A stretch of DNA of 28,546 nt from Phascolarctobacterium_A sp902463975. Lineage in GTDB: Bacteria > Bacillota > Negativicutes > Acidaminococcales > Acidaminococcaceae. The DNA is taken from positions 1 to 28,546 of the forward strand of contig NZ_CABQHJ010000036.1 of NCBI RefSeq assembly GCF_902463975.1. Reading direction: 5' to 3'. The notes under the pieces were generated by a model. That model was not told the origin of the DNA and did no database searches. It saw only the letters and a list, made by a program, of their open reading frames with translations. Shown here piece by piece: positions 7,884 through 14,205 of the stretch; the first letter of the stretch is position 1; each line of letters begins with the position of its first letter. The position numbers and the translations under genes were made by a program.

Positions 7884-7935
7884 AAGAGGAGAACCCCCAG
7901 TCCTTTACAGGATAAAAGGTGTTCTCCTCTTGCTT
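7884..7935. terminator. Bidirectional terminator between convergent genes
   Basis: AAGAGGAGAAC (7884-7894) pairs perfectly with GTTCTCCTCTT (7921-7931) over 11 bp. A T-rich run follows on the plus strand, and the minus strand reads TTTTAATTATAG after the same stem. It sits between the end of the adhesin gene and the end of the small minus-strand gene and can serve both. Confidence 0.85.
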
Positions 7936-7956
7936 TTGTTTTACACAGTGTTTGGC

Positions 7957-8172
7957 TTAATCCCAGCGCTTGAGCATGTCCTCAATAATTTCCTTATTGG
8001 TTTTGCGGCGCTTCTTCTCGTAGTTACGGAAGTTGTTGTCTCTGTGGTCGGTGGAGTAGTCGGCGTAGTCAAAATCATCGTCGCTGCGTTCGTAGCTACG
8101 GTTGTAGTCGCCGTGGCCATCGTCCAGGGAAAGCGGGATTTGCTGTGTGTAGGTATAGGGTTGTGTGTACAT
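7957..8172 (-). CDS. Hypothetical small charged protein
   Basis: Predicted 71-residue protein, not recognised. It starts MYTQPYTYTQQ, has a very hydrophilic middle rich in Asp, Tyr, Ser and Arg, and ends with a basic segment and an amphipathic stretch (TNKEIIEDMLKRWD). There is no signal peptide and no membrane segment. The start at 8172 is chosen because GAGGT lies 5 bp upstream; the frame remains open to 8238, but the extra residues are hydrophobic-basic and lack an SD. It converges with the adhesin gene on a shared terminator. The good SD and the terminator favour a real gene, but composition alone cannot settle it. Confidence 0.5.
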   Translation of the reverse strand: MYTQPYTYTQQIPLSLDDGHGDYNRSYERSDDDFDYADYSTDHRDNNFRNYEKKRRKTNKEIIEDMLKRWD

Positions 8173-8238
8173 GATTGACCTCATAGATTTTGGAAGAATT
8201 GGCTTTGCAATTAATATATCCTTACGCTTGGCTTTCAA

Positions 8239-8383
8239 GAGAGCCTCTCCTTGGGGAGAGGTGGCATCGCGAAGCGATGACGGAGAGGGGCAATAAATCT
8301 TATGTTATTTTGCAATTATAAAGAATGCAGACCCATCTCAGTCACCATATCGGGTGACAGCTCCCCCCTAGGGGAGCCTTCTC
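8239..8383. repeat. MITE-like intergenic element with terminal inverted repeats
   Basis: A roughly 145-bp segment is bounded by two imperfect inverted copies of about 50 bp. The left arm (8239-8290) and the complement of the right arm (8332-8383) align along CTCC-TT/TA-GGGGAG and GTCA-hairpin-TGAC/TGACGGAGAGG. Each arm folds into smaller hairpins: CCTCTCC/GGAGAGG and CATCGC/GCGATG on the left, GTCACC/GGGTGAC and CTCCCC/GGGGAG on the right. The AT-rich centre (about 8291-8331) has no coding frame. Non-autonomous elements of this shape are common between genes in Firmicutes. It lies downstream of the hydrogenase gene and may end its transcript. Confidence 0.65.
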
Positions 8384-8462
8384 TTGCCCTATTGGTAATG
8401 CATCTTGCCTCTCTAATGAAGACGTTGCAGTTTGCGAGTCGTTTTCTTCTTTCCGTTTTCTA

Positions 8463-10187
8463 TTACATATAATTATGCTCTTTTACATGGTCGGAGTGCA
8501 GCAGTTGCTCTGCTTTCTCACTCAGCGGTTTTTCCAGGAAGTCCTTGTAAAGCTCCTGTACATCCGGATTGTTGTGGGACTGGTGCAGAGGACGGTTGCT
8601 GTCGATGGTATAGAGCTTATTGCCAAGTACGTCGGCACGCTCTTCGCCGTCATGAATCGGCTGACCGCCGCCGCCAACACAGCCGCCGGGGCAGGCCATA
8701 ACTTCTACGAAGTCATAATGAACCTTGCCTGCTTTGAGCTCGGCGAGCAGCTTGCCTGCATTACCCAGACCGCTTACGGTACAGGTGCGCAGTGTTGCGC
8801 CGCCAAGGGTGAATTCACGTACCTTGCGGCCTTCCGTACCACGAACGTCGGTGAAGGCATCAGCAGGAGCCTCATTGCCTTCGATTACATGGTAGGCGGT
8901 ACGCAATGCTGCTTCCATTACGCCGCCGCTGGCACCGAAGATAACTCCGGCGCCGGTGCTCTGGCCCAGCGGATTATCAAAGGGCTGTTCGTCCAGCATT
9001 GCGGGGTTGATGTGCTCAGCACGTAGCAGGCGGATAAACTCGCGCGTGGTGAGTACGATATCTACATCATGGGTGCCGCTGCTGCGCATAGAGAAGAGGG
9101 CAGCTTCACGTTTTTTGGAAACGCAGGGCATGATGGAAACGGAGCAGATTTCCTTCGGCTTTAGGCCCTTCTTCTGTGCAAAATAGGATTTTGCCAGCGC
9201 ACCGAAAATCTGTTGCGGAGATTTAGTGGTAGAAAGGTTAGGCACGAAGTACGGGTGAGTTTTGTTGACATAGCTTACCCAGCCGGGGCAGCAGGAGGTG
9301 AACATCGGCCAGCTGTGGTCCTGCGGATTTTGCAGGTGCTCCAGAAGCTCGCTTGCTTCCTCCATGATGGTAACGTCGGCAGCGTAGCAGGTGTCGAAAA
9401 CATAATCGAAGCCGATTTTCTTCAGTGCTGCTACCATGCGGCCTTCGGTTGCCAGCTCGGGCGGCAGGTTGAAGGCTTCGGCCCAGGCGGTGCGCACTGC
9501 AGGCGCAACCTGCACTACAGTTACCTTGCTGGTGTCAGCCAGTACGTCATAAATCTTGGGAACGTCGTTACGCTCCTTCAGCGCGCCAACGGGGCAGTGG
9601 GTGATACACTGACCGCAGAGGCTGCAGTCACTGTCCTCAATGGAAACATTGCCGGCAACGTCTACGGTAGTACGGGAGCCGGTGTTCTGTACGTCCCAAA
9701 TATGCAGCTTTTGCACCTTGTCACAAATCTGGACGCAGCGCATGCATTTGATGCATTTTTTGGAATCGCGGATGAGCGGGAACTCCTGGTTCCAGGGAGT
9801 GTCGACAACATCACGCTCATAAGGAATATCGTAAATGCCCAGGTCATTAGCCAAAGTCTGCAGGCTGCAGTTGCCGCTGCGCACGCAGGTAGCGCACATG
9901 CAGTCATGCTGGGATAAAATCAGCTCCACGTTGGTGCGGCGGATGCTGCGGGCCTTGGGGGAGTTGGTATAAACTACCAGACCTTCCTGTACCGGAGTGG
10001 TGCAGGCGGTAACTACACGGTTCTGTCCCTGGATTTCAACTACGCAGACCTTGCAGGCACTGATTTCGTTGATGCCTTTAAGATAACACAGGCGCGGGAT
10101 TTCGATGCCGACGGTGGCAGCAGCCTGCATGATTGTTGTCCCCTGGGGAACGGAAACTTTTTGTCCGTCGATTGTCAGGTTTACCAT
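8463..10187 (-). CDS. [FeFe] hydrogenase catalytic subunit (HndD-like)
   Basis: Iron-only hydrogenase of 574 residues that reduces protons or oxidises H2 in the cytoplasm. Order of parts: N-terminal [2Fe-2S] domain (about 1-78); His-Cys [4Fe-4S] motif HDCMCATCVRSGNC; two ferredoxin-type [4Fe-4S] motifs (CIKCMRCVQIC and CSLCGQCITHC); H-cluster domain with L1 TSCCPGW (C299/C300), L2 MPCVSKKRE (C355) and L3 EVMACPGGCVGGGGQP (C499, C503); C-terminal small-subunit-like segment (SHNNPDVQELY...). All H-cluster ligands are present. The ATG at 10187 overlaps the end of the upstream gene by 7 nt (ATGGTAA), with GGAGG 12 bp upstream. The partner is the GltD-like fusion rather than a complete NuoF, which fits the glutamate-synthase-linked (group A2) hydrogenases. 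Confidence 0.95.
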   Translation of the reverse strand: MVNLTIDGQKVSVPQGTTIMQAAATVGIEIPRLCYLKGINEISACKVCVVEIQGQNRVVTACTTPVQEGLVVYTNSPKARSIRRTNVELILSQHDCMCATCVRSGNCSLQTLANDLGIYDIPYERDVVDTPWNQEFPLIRDSKKCIKCMRCVQICDKVQKLHIWDVQNTGSRTTVDVAGNVSIEDSDCSLCGQCITHCPVGALKERNDVPKIYDVLADTSKVTVVQVAPAVRTAWAEAFNLPPELATEGRMVAALKKIGFDYVFDTCYAADVTIMEEASELLEHLQNPQDHSWPMFTSCCPGWVSYVNKTHPYFVPNLSTTKSPQQIFGALAKSYFAQKKGLKPKEICSVSIMPCVSKKREAALFSMRSSGTHDVDIVLTTREFIRLLRAEHINPAMLDEQPFDNPLGQSTGAGVIFGASGGVMEAALRTAYHVIEGNEAPADAFTDVRGTEGRKVREFTLGGATLRTCTVSGLGNAGKLLAELKAGKVHYDFVEVMACPGGCVGGGGQPIHDGEERADVLGNKLYTIDSNRPLHQSHNNPDVQELYKDFLEKPLSEKAEQLLHSDHVKEHNYM

Positions 10188-12031
10188 TTTAAGGTTCTGC
10201 CTCCTTTCAGTGTGCTGAAGCCGAATTTGTCGCAGCGCAGGCAGCGTCCTGCTTCCTGGCAGGCTTCTTGCTTGGTCATGCCGCATTCAATAGGCTCAAA
10301 GGTATGTTTACGTTCGCCTGCTTCGGTTTCGTGCATCTGGATACGGCCGCAGGGACGTTTATCGTCAATAGACGGATCGGGGATAACTACATCACAGGAA
10401 ATGGTGTGGTTATAGCCCAGATATTCATCAATATTAGCGGCAGCAACCTTACCGGCTGCAATAGCACGGATTACGGTTGCAGGGCCGGTTACGCAGTCGC
10501 CGCCGGCGAAGATGCCTTCATTGTTGGCAAGCTCACTGCTGGAGAGTGCGGAAATAGTACCGCGTTTGATTTTGATGCCGGCCTCCTCGAACGGACGCAG
10601 CTCAATGCCCTGGCCGATAGCAACAACGATAACGTCGCAGGGGATGCGCTCCAGCTCTACGTCAGCGTGAATCGGACGTGCACGTCCCCAGGCATCGATA
10701 GGACCGATGATTTGCGGTTCTGCCCAGAGAGCGGCCACATTACCTTCGGCATCCGCCTCAATGTGGTGCGGAGCTTTTAAGCCGTACAGCTCAGCGCCCT
10801 CGGCAATAGCACCTTCGATTTCCTCGGGCAGCGCGGTCATATCGTCCTGACGACGGCGGTAGGCGATGATAACCTTCTTGGCACCGAGACGGATGGAGCT
10901 GCGGGTGCAGTCCATAGCAACGTTGCCGCCGCCAATAACGACAACGGTTTTATCCTTAAAGTCAGGCATTTTTTCCTCACCGATATTGCGCAGCATTTCT
11001 ACCGCGCTGATAACACCATGGGAATTCTCGCCTTCAATACCGATTTTCTTGTCGGTGTGAGCACCGATGGCAATATAAACTGCGTCAAATTCCTCACGCA
11101 GCTTTTCAAAGGGGATATCGCCCTCCTCGTTGCCGATTCTGGTGTTGCGATGCACCTCTACGCCGGTGGACAAAATAGCGTCCAGGTCCTCCTGCAGGCG
11201 TTCGCGCGGGAAGCGGTAAGCAGGAATGCCGTAGCGCAGCATGCCGCCGAGCTTGCTCTTCTCTTCGAACACAACAGCATGATGTCCCATCAGCTCCAGG
11301 TAGTAGGCTGCGGACATACCGCTGGGGCCGCCACCGATGATGGCGATACGTTTGTTGGTAGCAGGCTGTTTTTCGGGCAGCGGCACAGTGTTGCTTGGCG
11401 CGTTGTCGACAGCCATACGCTTCAGACCGCGGATATTGATAGGAGCATCAATCATGCTGCGACGGCAGCGTGCTTCACAGGGATGCTCGCAGATAAGACC
11501 GCAGGCAGTCGGGAAGGGGTTATCCTTGCGGATGAGCTTGACAGCGTCGGCATAACGGCCTGCACCAACTAATGCAATGTAGCCGGGGATATCAACCTGT
11601 GCCGGGCACAAAGCAACGCAGGGGATAGAATGATGAACGTTGACAGAGCATTTGCCCTTCTTTATGTGGTTAATGTAATCTTCACGGAAGCCTTCCAGAC
11701 CGGCCAAAACCATTTTGGCTGCTTCGAAGCCTATGGCGCAGTCAGCGCTGTTGGCAACGTTTTGCGCGGTGCTTTCGATTAAATCCAGAGTGTGCATGTC
11801 AGCCTTGCCGGCGAGCACGTCTTCCATAAGATTCTGCAGCTGCGCGAGGCCTACACGGCAGGGTACGCATTTGCCACAGGTTTGTGCGTGGCAGACTTTG
11901 AGGAACGACAGCTGCAGATCAACAGGGCACAGTCCCGGGGGGCTGGCGATGATGTGTCGTTCCAGGTCCTTGTACAAGCGCTCGACCGTAAGCTGTGCCT
12001 GGTCGGGTGTTTCGATTCTTAAACGGCTCAT
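10181..12031 (-). CDS. NuoF C-terminal [4Fe-4S] domain fused to GltD-like FAD/NAD(P)H oxidoreductase
   Basis: Putative electron-transfer partner of the hydrogenase, 616 residues. The N terminus (about 1-115) resembles only the C-terminal iron-sulfur part of the NADH dehydrogenase 51-kDa subunit (TCGKCVPCRVG near 52-60, fourth Cys in SADCAIG); the FMN/NADH domain is absent. The rest is a glutamate-synthase small-subunit module: Cys clusters (CVALCPAQVDIPGY, CGLICEHPCEARC), FAD site GGGPSGMSAAY (about 235), NAD(P)H site IGGGNVAMDC (about 370), C-terminal FAD segment GIFAGGDCVTGP, then an extra Cys-rich end (CLRCDKFGF). The ATG at 12031 has GGAGG 6 bp upstream; the frame upstream to 12205 is not coding-like. 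No glutamate synthase large subunit is nearby, so the likely role is electron exchange between NAD(P)H and the hydrogenase. Confidence 0.92.
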   Translation of the reverse strand: MSRLRIETPDQAQLTVERLYKDLERHIIASPPGLCPVDLQLSFLKVCHAQTCGKCVPCRVGLAQLQNLMEDVLAGKADMHTLDLIESTAQNVANSADCAIGFEAAKMVLAGLEGFREDYINHIKKGKCSVNVHHSIPCVALCPAQVDIPGYIALVGAGRYADAVKLIRKDNPFPTACGLICEHPCEARCRRSMIDAPINIRGLKRMAVDNAPSNTVPLPEKQPATNKRIAIIGGGPSGMSAAYYLELMGHHAVVFEEKSKLGGMLRYGIPAYRFPRERLQEDLDAILSTGVEVHRNTRIGNEEGDIPFEKLREEFDAVYIAIGAHTDKKIGIEGENSHGVISAVEMLRNIGEEKMPDFKDKTVVVIGGGNVAMDCTRSSIRLGAKKVIIAYRRRQDDMTALPEEIEGAIAEGAELYGLKAPHHIEADAEGNVAALWAEPQIIGPIDAWGRARPIHADVELERIPCDVIVVAIGQGIELRPFEEAGIKIKRGTISALSSSELANNEGIFAGGDCVTGPATVIRAIAAGKVAAANIDEYLGYNHTISCDVVIPDPSIDDKRPCGRIQMHETEAGERKHTFEPIECGMTKQEACQEAGRCLRCDKFGFSTLKGGRTLKW

Positions 12032-12068
12032 AATTTTCCTCCAAAAAGCATACACTAAATATATAAAG

Positions 12069-12108
12069 GTATAAACTATATTATACAGAAAAAAGCTGTT
12101 TTTCGCAA
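12069..12108 (-). promoter_or_regulatory. Promoter of the hydrogenase operon with overlapping palindrome
   Basis: Reading the minus strand, TTGCGA (12108-12103) and TATAAT (12085-12080) are 17 bp apart, giving a start near 12073 and a leader of about 40 nt. The -10 is embedded in an 18-bp inverted repeat, GTATAA-6-TTATAC (12069-12086), a plausible operator for a repressor. The palindrome is not a match to the Rex consensus. Confidence 0.7.
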
Positions 12109-12167
12109 TAATAAAGAAGATAGTTTTTATGTAACAATCTGAGCAGAAAGAGCTCGCAAGCGCTTTT

Positions 12168-12198
12168 TCGCCTGCTGCCGCAGGCAAGCACGCTTGCC
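12168..12198. repeat. Pair of short GC-rich hairpins in the divergent intergenic region
   Basis: GCCTG/CAGGC (about 12171-12185) and GGCAAG/CTTGCC (12183-12198) form overlapping dyads, followed on the plus strand by a T-run at 12209-12215. They sit between the divergent hydrogenase and symporter genes. A -10-like TATACT at 12232-12237 may serve the symporter, without a convincing -35. Function unknown. Confidence 0.35.
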
Positions 12199-12313
12199 GT
12201 GGCAATACTTTTTTTGCCTTGTTTTTTGTGTTATACTAATACTAAGCTTTAGAGCATTAATGCTGTCGGCAAAAGGTTTGTAACCGGCAGCTTAAAATAT
12301 TGGAGGGTTGGAT

Positions 12314-13693
12314 ATGCAGCTTACTGCTACACATTATATCAGCCTGGCTGTAACGCTTCTGGTGACGCTGCTCCCAGGGCTTTTGGCAGCCAGAAGGGTG
12401 AAGTCTGCTGATGATTATAACGTAGGCGGCCGCAGCTCGGGTGCAGGCCTTGTCGCAGGTACGATTATCGGCACGATTGTCGGCGGTGCTGCTACCGTCG
12501 GTACGGCACAGCTTGGCTTCAAGCTGGGGTTGACGGCCTGGTGGTTCACCTTGGGCAGCGGTATCGCACTTTTGCTGATGGCGGCGTTTTATGCTGTGCC
12601 CTTGCGCCGCAGCTCGCTGACCACAGTAGCGGAATTTCTCGTTACGGATTACGGCAAGCCTGCGGGGTGGCTGGCGACCTTCAGTGCCTGCGCCGGCATT
12701 TTTTTCAGTATTGTAGCAAGTACACTTACGGCGCTGCATCTCATAGCAGGCTTGTTCGGTGTACCGCTTTTGGCTGCAGCGGCCATTGTTATCGCTGTTA
12801 CCTTGCTGCTGGTGTTTTTCGGCGGCCTCAGCAGCAGCGGTATGGCGGGGATTTTTAAGATTGTGCTGATTTTCGCCAGCATTTTCGTCGGCGGCTTTCT
12901 GGCCTACGCTGATATGGGACATTGGCAGGGCCTTACGCAGAGCTTCGCAGCATATCCCTGGTTCAGCCTTTTCGGACGCGGCGTGGAGGACGGTCTTGTC
13001 AGTCTCGGTTCGATGATTGTGGGCGTTATTTCTACGCAGACCTATGTGCAGGCGCTGTTTTCGGCGCGCGATACCAAAACTGCAGCTGTCGGCTGCTGTG
13101 CTGCCGCGCTGATAGTAATTCCCGTGGGACTGCCGTCGGTAATGATCGGTATGTTCATGCATCTGCATCATCCGGAGATAAATTCTATTGACGCACTGCC
13201 GCTGTATCTCGTTACCTATCTGCCGCAATGGCTCGGCGGTATCGGCCTGGGCGCCGTGCTGCTTTCGGCCCTGGGCTCAATCGCAGGCCTGGCATTGGGC
13301 GTAGGTACGATGATTTCGCGTGATATCGTCAGCAAAATCTGGCTTAAGGCAACGGCTGCAGGCCAGCTGTGGGCAAGCCGCCTGAGCGTGCTGGCCGTTT
13401 CTGTCGCAGCAATGGTGTTCGTCTTTATGCATCTTGATTCGTCGGTGCTGGAGTGGAATTATCTCTCCATGGCGCTGCGGGGCAGCGGTATCTTTCTGCC
13501 GCTGACGTTCTGCATCTTCTTCCCGGGCAGGGTGCGCGCTTCCATGGGCGTGGCTGCTATGGGAGCAGGTATTTTTGCGGCGCTCTTCTGGAAGCATATC
13601 AGCCCGTGGGAAATCAACAGTCTGCTGCCGGCGCTCGTGTATAATCTGTTCTTTTTACTCATTGGTCTGGCATGGGGCAAGGAAGGTGAATAG
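12314..13693 (+). CDS. Sodium:solute symporter family protein
   Basis: Inner-membrane transporter of 459 residues with about 12-13 hydrophobic helices, the size and profile of the SSS family (LeuT-like fold). The N-terminal part shows the family pattern: DDYNVGGRSSGAG after helix 1, then a Gly-rich helix (AGTIIGTIVGGAATVGTAQLG) as in the Na+-binding core. The substrate cannot be told from sequence; relatives carry sugars, amino acids, pantothenate or monocarboxylates. ATG 12314 is chosen with GGAGGG 6 bp upstream rather than TTG 12308. It is transcribed divergently from the hydrogenase operon and appears monocistronic. The stop is followed within 10 bp by the first small-RNA unit. Confidence 0.9.
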   Translation: MQLTATHYISLAVTLLVTLLPGLLAARRVKSADDYNVGGRSSGAGLVAGTIIGTIVGGAATVGTAQLGFKLGLTAWWFTLGSGIALLLMAAFYAVPLRRSSLTTVAEFLVTDYGKPAGWLATFSACAGIFFSIVASTLTALHLIAGLFGVPLLAAAAIVIAVTLLLVFFGGLSSSGMAGIFKIVLIFASIFVGGFLAYADMGHWQGLTQSFAAYPWFSLFGRGVEDGLVSLGSMIVGVISTQTYVQALFSARDTKTAAVGCCAAALIVIPVGLPSVMIGMFMHLHHPEINSIDALPLYLVTYLPQWLGGIGLGAVLLSALGSIAGLALGVGTMISRDIVSKIWLKATAAGQLWASRLSVLAVSVAAMVFVFMHLDSSVLEWNYLSMALRGSGIFLPLTFCIFFPGRVRASMGVAAMGAGIFAALFWKHISPWEINSLLPALVYNLFFLLIGLAWGKEGE

Positions 13694-13728
13694 AAGCGAA
13701 AAAGCTGCTTTTGCGGCAAGCGGTTTGC

Positions 13729-13757
13729 TTGCAAAAAGCAGCGTGATATGCTATGTT
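13729..13757 (+). promoter_or_regulatory. Promoter of small RNA 1
   Basis: TTGCAA (13729-13734), 17-bp spacer, TGC-extended -10 TATGTT (13752-13757). The -35 lies in the right arm of the inverted repeat 13704-13742, which may be an operator. Predicted start near 13764. Confidence 0.7.
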
Positions 13758-13763
13758 ATAGGC

Positions 13764-13855
13764 AAAGGACAACTGCCTATACGGTGCGTTGCCTTAGTGG
13801 AAAATCAGCTCAAGAAGCCACTCCGCCACCGGGCAATGTGTAGGAGTGGTTTTCT
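13764..13855 (+). ncRNA. Predicted small RNA 1 (about 92 nt)
   Basis: Predicted from a good promoter and a terminator enclosing a structured, non-coding segment. The 5' end forms a hairpin in which GG(A)CAAC pairs with GTTGCC around an inner GCC/GGT stem. A single-stranded linker (TTAGTGGAAAATCAGCTC) follows, and then the terminator stem CCACTCC/GGAGTGG with a large 18-nt loop (GCCACCGGGC...). The same 5' hairpin motif occurs in small RNA 2 and in the leader of the peptide gene at 14045-14131. It is not recognised as a known Rfam family. It has no adjacent peptide gene of its own, so it may be a spare copy or act in trans. Confidence 0.6.
13816..13855 (+). terminator. Terminator of small RNA 1
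   Basis: CCACTCC (13818-13824) pairs with GGAGTGG (13843-13849), followed by TTTTCTTAT. The loop is unusually long (18 nt). Confidence 0.75.
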
Positions 13856-13909
13856 TATATTCTGTTGTTTGTTCTAAAGAAAAAGCTGCTTTTACAGCAA
13901 GCAGTTTGC

Positions 13910-13938
13910 TTGCAAAAAGCAGCGTAATATGCTATATT
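13910..13938 (+). promoter_or_regulatory. Promoter of small RNA 2
   Basis: TTGCAA (13910-13915), 17-bp spacer, TGC-extended -10 TATATT (13933-13938). It is closer to consensus than copy 1, so small RNA 2 is probably the stronger transcript. The -35 overlaps the right arm of the inverted repeat 13885-13923. Predicted start near 13945. Confidence 0.75.
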
Positions 13939-13944
13939 ATAGAC

Positions 13945-14034
13945 AAAGGACAACCGCCCACGTCGGTGGGTTGCCAAAGCTTTTATTGCGGAAGAACCGC
14001 CCTGTCACCTGGCAAAGTTTAAGGGCGGTTTTCC
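13945..14034 (+). ncRNA. Predicted small RNA 2 (about 90 nt), candidate antitoxin RNA
   Basis: The 5' hairpin pairs GG(A)CAAC with GTTGCC around an inner CCCAC/GTGGG stem. A linker follows, then a 9-bp terminator stem with a loop containing TGTCACCT (14003-14010). The 3' end lies about 10 bp from the stop codon of a convergent 28-residue membrane peptide gene, so the peptide mRNA must run into this RNA. The loop can also pair with the peptide's SD (AGGTGATG; 6 Watson-Crick plus 2 G-U pairs). Convergent, 3'-overlapping RNAs are the antitoxins of txpA/ratA and bsrG/SR4 type I systems. The antitoxin role is inferred. Confidence 0.65.
13995..14034. terminator. Terminator of small RNA 2, possibly shared with the peptide gene
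   Basis: AACCGCCCT (13995-14003) and AGGGCGGTT (14022-14030) form a perfect 9-bp stem followed by TTTTCC on the plus strand. On the minus strand the same stem is followed by CTTCC, a poorer tail, but it is the first possible terminator for the convergent peptide mRNA. Confidence 0.8.
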
Positions 14035-14044
14035 TATGTCTGGG

Positions 14045-14131
14045 TTATTTACTGAACTGAAAAATAAATGTCAGCAACGCCAGAATGAATACGCCAAAGG
14101 CCATCAGGTCCTTAAAGTCGTAGTTCTTCAT
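14045..14131 (-). CDS. Candidate type I toxin: 28-residue holin-like membrane peptide
   Basis: The peptide has a charged N terminus (MKNYDFKDLM), one hydrophobic helix of about 17 residues (FGVFILALLTFIFQF) and a final SK. This is the layout of small holin-like/TxpA-type toxins of Firmicutes (short acidic/polar start, ALLTFI-like membrane helix, basic end). The ATG at 14131 follows the near-perfect SD GGAGGTGAT at 8 bp; an ATG at 14137 would add MP. Upstream CTCCA (14150-14154 region) can pair with TGGAG of the SD and mask it, a known feature of type I toxin mRNAs. It has its own promoter and converges with small RNA 2. It is too short for family proof; a small regulatory membrane peptide is the alternative. 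Confidence 0.65.
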   Translation of the reverse strand: MKNYDFKDLMAFGVFILALLTFIFQFSK

Positions 14132-14205
14132 AGGCATCACCTCCATTCTATTGGAGAATGATGGCAATGCCCACCCGTAAGCACGATTGTCCAAAGTCTG
14201 AATAT

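Larger units (their letters stand above)
13697..14034 (+). repeat. Two tandem copies of a small-RNA unit
   Basis: Copy 1 (about 13700-13855) and copy 2 (about 13880-14034) are almost identical over their first 75 bp, from AAAAAGCTGCTTTT through the promoter to CAAAGGACAAC, and then diverge while keeping the same order of hairpins and a terminator. Each begins with an inverted repeat, GCTGCTTTT ... AAAAAGCAGC, with nested GCAAGC/GCTTGC, which covers the -35 box. There is no credible coding frame in either copy. The pattern implies duplication of a whole transcription unit. Confidence 0.85.

Noticed and set aside
7930..8178. Plus-strand frame of 82 codons, Val-rich and hydrophobic, opposite the small charged protein
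   Set aside because: It starts inside the T-tail of the bidirectional terminator and lacks an SD; the hydrophobic look arises from the complement of Asp/Tyr codons.
12257..13228. Minus-strand frame of 323 codons opposite the symporter
   Set aside because: Rich in His, Gln, Arg and Cys without hydrophobic core; the plus strand encodes a clear membrane transporter.
13575..13877. Plus-strand frame of 100 codons overlapping the symporter end and small RNA 1
   Set aside because: It crosses the symporter stop, promoter and terminator of the small RNA and has no SD; a chance frame.
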